5,869 bases of DNA from Planctomycetota bacterium (lineage in GTDB: Bacteria; Planctomycetota; UBA1135): NCBI GenBank assembly GCA_014382465.1, contig JACNJP010000441.1, positions 1-5,869 of the forward strand, given 5' to 3'. Positions within the stretch are counted from its first letter, which is position 1. Each line of letters starts with the position of its first letter. The notes under the pieces were generated by a model. That model saw only the letters and a program-made list of their open reading frames with translations, made no database searches and was not told the DNA's origin. Below, piece after piece: positions 1-5,867 of this stretch. A program made the translations under genes and the position numbers.

Positions 1-110
1 GCGGGGCCCGGCGCGCGCACGGGCGGGGTTGGGGGGGCGGGTGGGGGCGGCAGCAGGCGGGGGCGCCGGGGGGGCGGGCGACAACAAGGCATGCCGCGGG
101 CCGGGCGCCG
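1..110. other. G-run-rich, probably low-quality contig end
   Basis: The plus strand holds repeated runs of 3-7 G (for example around 21-50 and 59-78), far above the rest of the window, and the thiL reading frame loses family similarity in the same place. The G runs meet the simple pattern for G-quadruplex formation, but the loss of coding similarity makes assembly or base-calling error the simpler explanation. Confidence 0.45.
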
Positions 111-550
111 CGGCGGCCGGGCGCGCGGTGGCTGCACTCGCGGCCGATCACGGTGCAGCTGAGCACGGTGGCGGCCGCCTGGGTGAGATCGCCGCCGATC
201 ACCGAGCAGCCGAACAGCTCGGCCTCGGCGACGAAGGCACGGGCCAGCTTCTTGAGCCAGCGCAGCGGGGTCTCCGCCGGCACGGCGACGTTCCACGCGA
301 CCGCCCAGGGCGTCGCCCCGGCGGCCGCCAGGTCGCTGAGGCTGCGCCGCAGGAGCTTGCGCGCCATGACCGCCGGCGGCGTGCCGGCTTCGACGTGCAC
401 CCCCTCCACGAGCTGGTCGGTGCTCAGCGCCAGCCGGGCGCCGGCCGGAGGGACCAGGCGCGCGCAGTCGTCGCCCGGTCCAGACAAGCCCTTCCTTCCG
501 ACGAAGGAAGAGCGGAAGATGTCGTGCAGGACCTGTTCGCCGTGAGTCAT
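1..550 (-). CDS. thiL: Thiamine-monophosphate kinase ThiL, N-terminal part (3' end beyond the window)
   Basis: ThiL phosphorylates thiamine monophosphate with ATP to give the cofactor thiamine diphosphate, in the cytoplasm. Reading from ATG at 550 the frame stays open to the left edge (183 codons). Visible family motifs are GDDCA (residues 26-30; metal/nucleotide-binding Asp pair), STDQLVEGVH (43-52), SDLAAAGATP (72-81) and IGGDLT (118-123), in the order and spacing of the AIR synthase-like N-terminal domain. Phe after VEGVH is replaced by Val. A GGGGGA stretch about 10 nt upstream could serve as a weak ribosome binding site. From about residue 145 the match fades: GARP is there, but the expected GD and V-TG residues are not, and the protein becomes Pro/Cys/Arg-rich, coinciding with G-run-rich DNA at 1-105. 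This is more likely sequence error at a contig end than real divergence. The start overlaps the divergent plus-strand gene by 9 bases. Identity is well supported; the C-terminal third seen here is not trustworthy. Confidence 0.86.
   Translation of the reverse strand, partial: MTHGEQVLHDIFRSSFVGRKGLSGPGDDCARLVPPAGARLALSTDQLVEGVHVEAGTPPAVMARKLLRRSLSDLAAAGATPWAVAWNVAVPAETPLRWLKKLARAFVAEAELFGCSVIGGDLTQAAATVLSCTVIGRECSHRAPGRRGARPAACLVVARPPGAPACCRPHPPPQPRPCARRAP
491..510. repeat. Perfect 8-bp inverted repeat (hairpin) near the start of thiL
   Basis: CTTCCTTC (491-498) and GAAGGAAG (503-510) are exact reverse complements around a 4-base CGAC loop. The element lies within thiL codons 14-20 and 32 bases upstream of the plus-strand GTG at 542, so it could form a hairpin in the early thiL mRNA or in the leader of the pseudopilin-like gene. 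There is no T tract, so it is not a standard terminator. Confidence 0.4.
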
Positions 551-1018
551 CGCCGCCCGATCCCCCGCCTCGCTGCCGGTCTGAGCCGGACCGAGGCCCT
601 CTGGCTCCTGCTGCTGGGGGTGTGCGCCACGGCGCTGATTCTATGGACGCTGGGCCGCGAGTTGGACCGCGCCCGGGCGCGTCACGCGTTGGACTCGATG
701 GATTACCTCGCCGGCCACCTGCGGCTGGCCCTGGGGGACCAGCTCGAGGCCTGGCCGGCCGGCGTCGGCGCCCTGCACGGCCCCGGCCTGGTGCCGGCCG
801 GTCCCTGGAGCGGCGAACTCCGCGACCTCGACCAGGTCCTGGCCGCCGGCTGCTTCCTACCTGAGGACCCGTGGGGCCACGCCTACGTCGTCTACCGCGA
901 TCCGGTCGAGGGGCCGGTGGTCGCCTGCGGTGGTCCCGACGGATCGCTGGGGACGGCCGGCGAGACCGGCCAGCGCTTGCTGCGGGTGATCCTAGGGCCG
1001 ACGGCCGCGGCCGATTAG
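542..1018 (+). CDS. Small membrane-anchored GspG/type IV pseudopilin-like protein
   Basis: A 158-aa protein with one N-terminal hydrophobic segment (about residues 18-37, EALWLLLLGV onward) after a basic leader. A Gly at 13 followed by LSRTE places Glu at +5, as in prepilin-peptidase substrates, although Arg at +3 is unusual. After the helix comes a charged stretch (RELDRARARH). The C-terminal part has DPWGHAYVV (109-117) and ACGGPDGSLGT (128-138), resembling the DPWG...Y and S-G-DG--GT elements of GspG/major pseudopilins. The role would be in a type II secretion or pilus-like envelope complex, but no partner genes are in the window. GTG at 542 is chosen because AGGA lies 10 nt upstream and it leaves a leader of normal length; GTG 524 is the alternative. 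It is the only plus-strand gene, overlaps the start of thiL by 9 bases, and its stop overlaps the stop of the ThiE/TenI-like gene by 4. Pseudopilin-like is a family-level inference. Confidence 0.68.
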   Translation: MSHRRPIPRLAAGLSRTEALWLLLLGVCATALILWTLGRELDRARARHALDSMDYLAGHLRLALGDQLEAWPAGVGALHGPGLVPAGPWSGELRDLDQVLAAGCFLPEDPWGHAYVVYRDPVEGPVVACGGPDGSLGTAGETGQRLLRVILGPTAAAD

Positions 1019-1632
1019 GCCCCGGCCTGCCAGGCCTCAGCCAGGGCCTCCAGGACCCGGGCGTGGCGAGCGCCGCGCAGCACCGCGACGCCGTGGGCGC
1101 CGGCCTGGCGGCAGGCGAGGACCTGCTCCGCCTCACCGACGCCGCCGATGGCGATCACCGGGATGCCGAAGGCGCAGGCGGCGCGCAGGCCGGCGAGGCC
1201 CCTCGGCTGCAGGATCCCGCGCTTGGAGGGCGTGTCCCACACCGGGCCGAAGTAGGCGAAGGCGGCGCCGGCGGCGGCCGCTTCGGCGGCCTCGGACGGC
1301 GCGTGGGTGGAGCGGCCGAGGCGCAGGCCGTGGCGCGCGGCGCGCGCGGCCAGGGCCTCCAGCGGCAGGCTGCGGGCGCCGGCGATGACGGCGTCGGCGC
1401 CGCAGGCGGCCGCCCAGTCGCTGCGTGCGTGGACCGCCAGGAACCGGGCTCCCTCGCGCAGCGACCGCAGGGCCGCCACGGCCTGGCGTTCGCCGCCGGC
1501 CGGCAGCCGGAAGCTCCAGGCAGCGGCGCGTTCGGCGGTCGCGGCCCAGGTCCGGGCGTCGGCGGGGCCGGCCAGGCCGGAGGCCACGGCCCACACCCCG
1601 GCGGGGACGGGCGCCGTCGCGGGCGCGTCCAT
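1015..1632 (-). CDS. ThiE/TenI-family (thiamine phosphate synthase-like) protein
   Basis: A 205-aa protein, normal for the ThiE/TenI TIM-barrel family, whose members either join HMP-diphosphate to thiazole phosphate (ThiE) or tautomerise the thiazole (TenI). Supporting motifs are GRSTHAPSEAAEA (106-118; the G-STH--EA strand/helix), YFGPVWDTPSKRG (127-139; the phosphate-binding GP-F-TP-K-G loop), PVIAIGGV (158-165) and GAHGVAVLRG (178-187). Several canonical ThiE features are changed. SFRLPA stands where QLREK is expected, VHARSD where VNDR is expected, and AVIAGARSLP where GVHLGQ-DLP is expected, so the diphosphate/pyrimidine side of the site looks altered. TenI-like or diverged function is therefore as likely as true ThiE. 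ATG at 1632 lies 4 bases after the stop of the upstream gene, implying co-translation in the helicase operon; no clear Shine-Dalgarno is seen. thiL lies downstream on the same strand beyond the antisense gene, which supports a thiamine role. Confidence 0.82.
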   Translation of the reverse strand: MDAPATAPVPAGVWAVASGLAGPADARTWAATAERAAAWSFRLPAGGERQAVAALRSLREGARFLAVHARSDWAAACGADAVIAGARSLPLEALAARAARHGLRLGRSTHAPSEAAEAAAAGAAFAYFGPVWDTPSKRGILQPRGLAGLRAACAFGIPVIAIGGVGEAEQVLACRQAGAHGVAVLRGARHARVLEALAEAWQAGA

Positions 1633-1636
1633 GGCG

Positions 1637-3634
1637 CTAGGAGGCGATCCGCAGCGAGACTCCGAAGTCGCGCACCCAGGCGCTCAGGTCGGTCCGGTCG
1701 ACCGGCCCGCGCAGCCGCAGCGTGTCCCGCCCGAGCCGCTCGAGGCCGATCCGTCCGAGCTCGGGGTGGAGCTGCAGCCGGTCGAGGATCTCGGGGGTGT
1801 CGCACACCAGCCGGCCGTCCTCGTGCAGCGTCACCAGGCCGTCGCTGCGCGCCCACGACTCGAGCGAGTAGACGACGTTCTGCGGCAGCGGCGTGCGGCT
1901 GCGCTCCCGCAGCAGCTCGAGGATCTCGTCGAGCTGGGCCCCCTGCTGGAGGCCGCGGTGCAGGCTGCCCGGCGTGATGCGGTAGTGGACCAGGCTGTCG
2001 GACAGCTCGCGGTCGCAGAAGCGGTCCAGGGCGTAGACCAGCTCGTGCGAGCGCACGTCGGGGAACAGCACCACCTCGAAGTCGGGGTTGACGACCACGT
2101 GGCCGGTGCCCTCGAGGTCGCGGCCGGGGATGATCCCGAGCAGCTCGGCCCCCATCGCCGTCAGGCGGATGGCGCTGGCGCGGCCGGTGGCGTCGTAGCC
2201 CATGTCGACGATCCCGAGCAGGTAGAGGTGCTTGCGGATCCAGGTGAACAGGTTCCAGGCCAGCGAGCGCAGGTCGGCCGAGGACCGGACCGGGAAGCTC
2301 TTGGCCTCGGCGTTGCCGTCGATCTCGGCCGCGAGGGTGCCGAGGTAGTGGTTGCGGGCGACGAAGGGCAGGAACATGGCGTCGTACCAGACGCCCGGCT
2401 CGAGCCGCTTGAGGAAGCGCAGCGCGGTGCGGCGGAGGCGCAGCTGGTGGGCCATGTCCCCGGGCTGGTCGCGGTCCTCGACCAGCCAGTCGAGCATCAG
2501 CCGCTGCTTGTCGGCCAGCGGCATGCGCAGGAAGTCCTGGCCCGGCTGGGTCAGCCGGAAGCTGCGCTCGCCGGTGCGGTCGATGAAGCGGTAGGCGAGG
2601 GCGAAGCGGTACTCCAGCTCGAGGATGTCGCGGCGGCGGAATTCCTTCCCCGGGTTGGGGATCAGGCTGTCGGCGATGCGCTTGCCGGTGCTCTTGAAGA
2701 TCGTCCCGCGCACGGTGAAGCGCACCGTCTCGTCGCCGACGAAGCTGGCGAAGCGGCTGAAGTTGGAGACGAAGTCGACCCCGATCGAGGCGCTGTCAGC
2801 CGGCGGCCCGCCGCTCGCCTGGGCCTCGCGCCGGAGGTAGGCCAGCACCGCCTCGTTGAACACCGCCAGCACCGGGCCGCGCTGGCGGATGCCGCAGCGC
2901 TCCAGGTCCAGGTCGCCCAGGGTCCCGACCGACGCCTGCTCGAGCTCGTGGCGCAGGCGCGCGGCGTCGGCGGCGCGGAAGCCAAGGCTGTCGAGCTCGT
3001 CGAGCGAGATGACGCCGCCGTACTCCGAGATCACCCGGTGGACCAGCAGCCGGACGTCCTCCGGCAGGCCGTCGATGCGGCCGCAGAGGGCCGATTCGGA
3101 GGCCAGGAAGCGGTACATGCGGCGCGTGTTGTCGGCCGCCTCGACCGGCTCCTGGCGGCGGAAGTGGCGCGCGAGGTGGCCGTGCAGGGTCAGAAGGCCG
3201 ACGACGTCCACCGGGCCGGTGGCGAGGGCGGCGAGGGCCTCACGGAGGTCCTCGGAGACCGTCCACAGGGTCTCCCCACGGTTGCGCTTGGCCATGGAGC
3301 TGCGCGTGCCGCAGAGGCCGGAGGACACCAATTCGGCCAGCGCCGAGCGCAGGCCGCCGGCCTTGAGGCCGTGGCGGCTGGCCTCGGCCAGCATGCTCTC
3401 GAAGTCCATGCCGACCTTCGGGGCGCCCAGCAGCAGGTCGAGCACCGCCGCAGCGCCGTCGGGCAGCTTGGCGCGCTGGGCCGAGGCCGCCGCCGGGTCG
3501 CGCATGCGGTCGCGCAGGGCCTTGACGAGCGCCGGCCGGGTCGCCGGCGGCGCGCCGCCGAGCCAGGCGTGGTGCAGCTCCATCAGCTCGCTCTCGGAGC
3601 GCTGGGCCAGGTTGCGGGAGAGGGAGAGGCTCAC
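1637..3634 (-). CDS. Helicase-associated protein with XPB/Ssl2 N-terminal-like domain
   Basis: A 665-aa protein that appears soluble: no signal peptide or membrane segment is evident. The C-terminal part (about 505-600) carries the pattern of the XPB/Ssl2 helicase-associated domain: HVVVNPDFEVVLF (512-524), an L--LDRFCD helix, YRITPGSLHRGLQQG (551-565), then LPQNVVYSLESW (583-594). The N-terminal two thirds has winged-helix-like segments (for example about 57-135 and 190-235) and Arg-rich helices, but no helicase motifs, Walker A or DEAD box. In bacteria such proteins are annotated as helicase-associated and are inferred to be partners of the XPB helicase; a biochemical role is not established. 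GTG at 3634 is chosen because it overlaps the helicase stop in a 4-base GTGA and because the protein reads sensibly from there; the frame stays open far upstream only as a shadow of the helicase gene. It is followed 4 bases later by the ThiE/TenI-like gene. Confidence 0.85.
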   Translation of the reverse strand: MSLSLSRNLAQRSESELMELHHAWLGGAPPATRPALVKALRDRMRDPAAASAQRAKLPDGAAAVLDLLLGAPKVGMDFESMLAEASRHGLKAGGLRSALAELVSSGLCGTRSSMAKRNRGETLWTVSEDLREALAALATGPVDVVGLLTLHGHLARHFRRQEPVEAADNTRRMYRFLASESALCGRIDGLPEDVRLLVHRVISEYGGVISLDELDSLGFRAADAARLRHELEQASVGTLGDLDLERCGIRQRGPVLAVFNEAVLAYLRREAQASGGPPADSASIGVDFVSNFSRFASFVGDETVRFTVRGTIFKSTGKRIADSLIPNPGKEFRRRDILELEYRFALAYRFIDRTGERSFRLTQPGQDFLRMPLADKQRLMLDWLVEDRDQPGDMAHQLRLRRTALRFLKRLEPGVWYDAMFLPFVARNHYLGTLAAEIDGNAEAKSFPVRSSADLRSLAWNLFTWIRKHLYLLGIVDMGYDATGRASAIRLTAMGAELLGIIPGRDLEGTGHVVVNPDFEVVLFPDVRSHELVYALDRFCDRELSDSLVHYRITPGSLHRGLQQGAQLDEILELLRERSRTPLPQNVVYSLESWARSDGLVTLHEDGRLVCDTPEILDRLQLHPELGRIGLERLGRDTLRLRGPVDRTDLSAWVRDFGVSLRIAS

Positions 3635-5334
3635 GGTCCGAGCTCGGCGGTGGGTTCGAGCAGGGCCTCGGAGGGCCGGATGTCGTAGGCGTAGCCCTGC
3701 TCGGTCAGGAAGCGCTGGCGCTTCTCGCCGTATTCCTGGTCGAGCGTGGCCTCGGTCACGAGGGAGTAGAAATGGGCCGTGCTGCCGTCGCTCTTGGGCC
3801 GCAGGATGCGCCCGAGCCGCTGGGCCTCCTCCTGGCGCGAGCCGAAGGTGCCGGAGATCTGGATCGCGACGTTGGCGTCCGGCAGGTCGATGGCGAAGTT
3901 GCCGACTTTGGACACCAGCAGCACCCGCTCGCGGCCGTCGCGGAAGGCCTGGTAGAGCTTCTCGCGCTCCGGGTTGGGCATGCGGCCGGTGATCAGCGGC
4001 ACGCCGAGTTCCTCCTGGAGGCCGTGGAGCTGGTCGAGGTACTGGCCGATGATCAGGATCCGCTCGCCGGCGTGCTTCCGGAGCAGCGCCCGCAGCGCCC
4101 GCCCCTTGTGCGGGTTCTCCGAGGCGACGCGGAATTGGCCGCGCCGCTTCATGGCCAGGTAGGCCAGCCGCTGCTCGTCGTCGAAGGGCACGCGGACCTC
4201 GACGCACTGCACGGTGGCGATGAAGCCGCGGCGCTCGAGGTCCTTCCACGGCGCGTCGTAGCGCTTCGGGCCGATCAGGCTGAAGACCTCGTCCTCCTTG
4301 CCGTCCTCCCTCACCAGGGTGGCGGTCAGCCCGAGCCGCCGGCGGGCCTGGATCTCGGCGGTGGCGCGGAACACCGGCGCCCGCAGCAGGGGGACCTCGT
4401 CGTAGACGATCAGCCCCCAGTCGCCGCGGGCGAACAGATCGAAGTGGAGGAAGTCCTCCTGCTTGCTCTTGCGGTAGGTGAGGATCTGGTAGGTGGTCAG
4501 GGTGACCGGGCGGATCTCCTTGCAGTCGCCCGAGTACTCGCCGATCTGGTCGGCGGTCAGGCCGGTCTTGTCGAGCAGCTCGCTGCGCCACTGCCGCAGC
4601 GCCACGGTGTTCGGCGTCAGCACCAGGGTGTGGGCGCCGACGGCGGCCATCGCCGCCATGCCGACCACGGTCTTGCCGGCGCCGCAGGGCAGGACGATGA
4701 CGCCGCTGCCGCCGAGGGCCGAGCCGCCGCGGTGGAAGGTCTCGACCGCCTCCGCTTCGTAGGGGCGCAGAACGAAGGGGCCGCCCGAGAGGCAGTCCTG
4801 GCGCAGCTCGACCGTCAGGGCGGCGCCGTCGACGTAGCCGGCCAAGTCCTCGACCGGGTAGCCGAGCTTGATCAGGCGTTGCTTGACCAGGCCGCGGCGG
4901 CCGGGGTCGGTCCAGGCCATGCCGTCGTCGGCGTCGGTCTCGGCCAGCAGGCCGGCGAGCTCCTCGTCGTGCAGCAGCTGCTTCAGGATCTTCGGCTTGT
5001 CGCAGCGCAGCAGCAGCCGTCCGCCGTCCTTCTCGAGCCGGAACAGGCCGCAGCGCCCGAACCAGGTCTTGAGCTCGGTCTCGAAGTTGCCCGGCACGCC
5101 GTAGCGGGCGTTGTTGCGCAAGAAGGCCAGCACCTGCCGCGCGCCGAGGCCGGTGGCGGCGGCGTTCCACACCGAGATCGGCGAGACCCGGTAGGTGTGG
5201 AGGTGCTCCGGCGACTTCACCAGCTCCGCGAAGGGCAGCAGACCGTCCCGCATCTCCTCGAAGCGGGGGTGAGCCGTCTCGAGCACGATGGTCAGATCGC
5301 TCTGGAGGATCAGGGGCGGGTTGGGGTCGCTCAA
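3631..5334 (-). CDS. xpb: XPB/ERCC3-family DNA repair helicase (superfamily 2)
   Basis: A 567-aa ATP-driven 3'-5' DNA helicase of the bacterial XPB family, similar in length to mycobacterial XPB (about 550 aa). In order: an N-terminal damage-recognition/Ssl2-like region (1-180, including PLILQSD and HLHTYRVSPISVWNA); motif I PCGAGKT (216-222); motif Ia TPNTVALRQW (240-249); motif II DEVP (312-315), where family members normally have DEVH; motif III LTAT (336-339); the RED motif (342-344), characteristic of XPB; then helicase domain 2 with IIGQYLDQL (428-436), LITGRMPN, VSKVGNFAIDLP (474-485) and motif VI QRLGRILRP (505-513). Apart from the box change it looks complete. TTG at 5334 is preferred because homologues start just before PLI-QSD and because it overlaps the upstream stop in TTGA; ATG at 5370 would add 12 residues. 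Neither start has a clear ribosome binding site. Repair or transcription-linked unwinding is the family inference. Confidence 0.93.
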   Translation of the reverse strand: MSDPNPPLILQSDLTIVLETAHPRFEEMRDGLLPFAELVKSPEHLHTYRVSPISVWNAAATGLGARQVLAFLRNNARYGVPGNFETELKTWFGRCGLFRLEKDGGRLLLRCDKPKILKQLLHDEELAGLLAETDADDGMAWTDPGRRGLVKQRLIKLGYPVEDLAGYVDGAALTVELRQDCLSGGPFVLRPYEAEAVETFHRGGSALGGSGVIVLPCGAGKTVVGMAAMAAVGAHTLVLTPNTVALRQWRSELLDKTGLTADQIGEYSGDCKEIRPVTLTTYQILTYRKSKQEDFLHFDLFARGDWGLIVYDEVPLLRAPVFRATAEIQARRRLGLTATLVREDGKEDEVFSLIGPKRYDAPWKDLERRGFIATVQCVEVRVPFDDEQRLAYLAMKRRGQFRVASENPHKGRALRALLRKHAGERILIIGQYLDQLHGLQEELGVPLITGRMPNPEREKLYQAFRDGRERVLLVSKVGNFAIDLPDANVAIQISGTFGSRQEEAQRLGRILRPKSDGSTAHFYSLVTEATLDQEYGEKRQRFLTEQGYAYDIRPSEALLEPTAELGP

Positions 5335-5867
5335 GCCTGGAGATGGAAGAGTGGATGATGCTCTTTCCATTCCGGAAGCCGGGAACCGGAAAGGTAGCCC
5401 CCCATTGTAGAGGCGATCCGGGAGGCCTCCAAGGGGCTGAGGCCGGCGCCGGGAATGGCCAGACTGCATTCCGCAAGCTCCGTCCCGGAAGCGAGTTCCG
5501 ACGCCAAGGGGGCGAGGCAGGCGATCCCGAGGGGAAGGCGCCGGAGCTCCTCGTCGAGGCGCAGGCCGCCCAGGCCGAGGCTGATGGCCACGCCGAGCGG
5601 CGCCGAGATCGAGGGGCTGTCGGCGAAGAAGCCGGCCAGGTCCGCCAGGGAGCGGCGTCCCAGCTCGAGCCAGGACAGGCCGCGGACCTCGAGGGCCCCA
5701 CAATCCAAATGCCAGCCGCTGCCGCCGCAGCTCGGGCAGGGAAGTCGCAATTCGGGGTGGGGCCGGGGGCCGCCGGAGCCACGGCACACCGAACAGCGGC
5801 GAGCGGCCCGCCCGCTTCCCAGGTCGGGATCGGACCAGCCGCGCAGGCGGGCTTCCTCGCTGGCCAG
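5331..5867 (-). CDS. UvrA-like protein, C-terminal end with degenerate ABC ATPase domain (5' end beyond the window)
   Basis: The last 178 residues of a larger protein, open to the right edge. UvrA recognises DNA damage in nucleotide excision repair as an ABC-ATPase dimer. The UvrA order is visible: ARLRGWS (6-12), a zinc module with C25-x2-C28 and C44-x2-C47, GALEVRGLSWLEL (57-69), DLAGFF (76-81), GLGGLRLDEELRR (98-110), then an aligned pair of ATPase motifs that have lost their key residues. LPLGIACLAPLASEL (111-125) sits where LSGGEAQR-KLASEL is expected, and AIPGAGLSP (137-145) where DEPTTGLHP is expected, so the Walker B Asp and catalytic Glu are Ala and Ile. The protein ends about 33 residues later, without the usual EHN/His-loop region. 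The other two frames do not continue the family, so no simple frameshift explains this. The stop overlaps the XPB start (TTGA). A UvrA paralogue, or the second half of a long tandem-type UvrA with an inactive last domain, is the best reading. Confidence 0.72.
   Translation of the reverse strand: MASEEARLRGWSDPDLGSGRAARRCSVCRGSGGPRPHPELRLPCPSCGGSGWHLDCGALEVRGLSWLELGRRSLADLAGFFADSPSISAPLGVAISLGLGGLRLDEELRRLPLGIACLAPLASELASGTELAECSLAIPGAGLSPLEASRIASTMGGYLSGSRLPEWKEHHPLFHLQA
5404..5432 (-). promoter_or_regulatory. Possible internal promoter for the XPB gene
   Basis: On the minus strand TTGGAG (5432-5427) and TACAAT (5409-5404) are separated by exactly 17 bases, close to a sigma-70 type -35/-10 pair (3/6 and 5/6 matches). 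It lies inside the 3' end of the UvrA-like gene, about 70 bases before the preferred XPB start, in a stretch that is locally less GC-rich than its surroundings. A perfect 10-base palindrome, GGAGGCCTCC (5421-5430), overlaps the -35 element and could be an operator, though such palindromes also arise by chance in GC-rich coding DNA. Confidence 0.28.

Noticed and set aside
29..541. N-terminal extension of the plus-strand pseudopilin-like gene to position 29
   Set aside because: This part is antisense to thiL, is Gly/Ala/Arg-rich without motifs, and would bury the membrane segment deep inside the protein.
1002..1013. Perfect palindrome CGGCCGCGGCCG near the convergent stops as a bidirectional terminator
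   Set aside because: No T tract follows on either side and it lies in coding sequence of biased composition; chance palindromes are common here.
871..1977. Plus-strand 368-residue frame over the ThiE/TenI-like gene
   Set aside because: The minus strand has clear ThiE/TenI motifs and the plus translation is low-complexity Gly/Ala/Arg.
1307..3688. Long plus-strand open frames (1307-3688, 2856-3992, 3772-5358)
   Set aside because: They are antisense to the helicase-associated and XPB genes, have low-complexity Ala/Arg/Gly/Val/Gln-rich translations and no family motifs. Long antisense frames are expected where third positions are nearly all G or C.
1637..5782. A single 1381-residue minus-strand protein fusing the helicase-associated gene to upstream sequence
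   Set aside because: Upstream of 3634 the frame reads Arg/Pro-rich shadow sequence of the XPB gene, and the GTGA overlap gives a natural start.
5331..5789. A complete small gene starting at GTG 5789
   Set aside because: The frame stays open to the window edge and the first zinc Cys (C25) lies upstream of that GTG, so it is the end of a longer gene.
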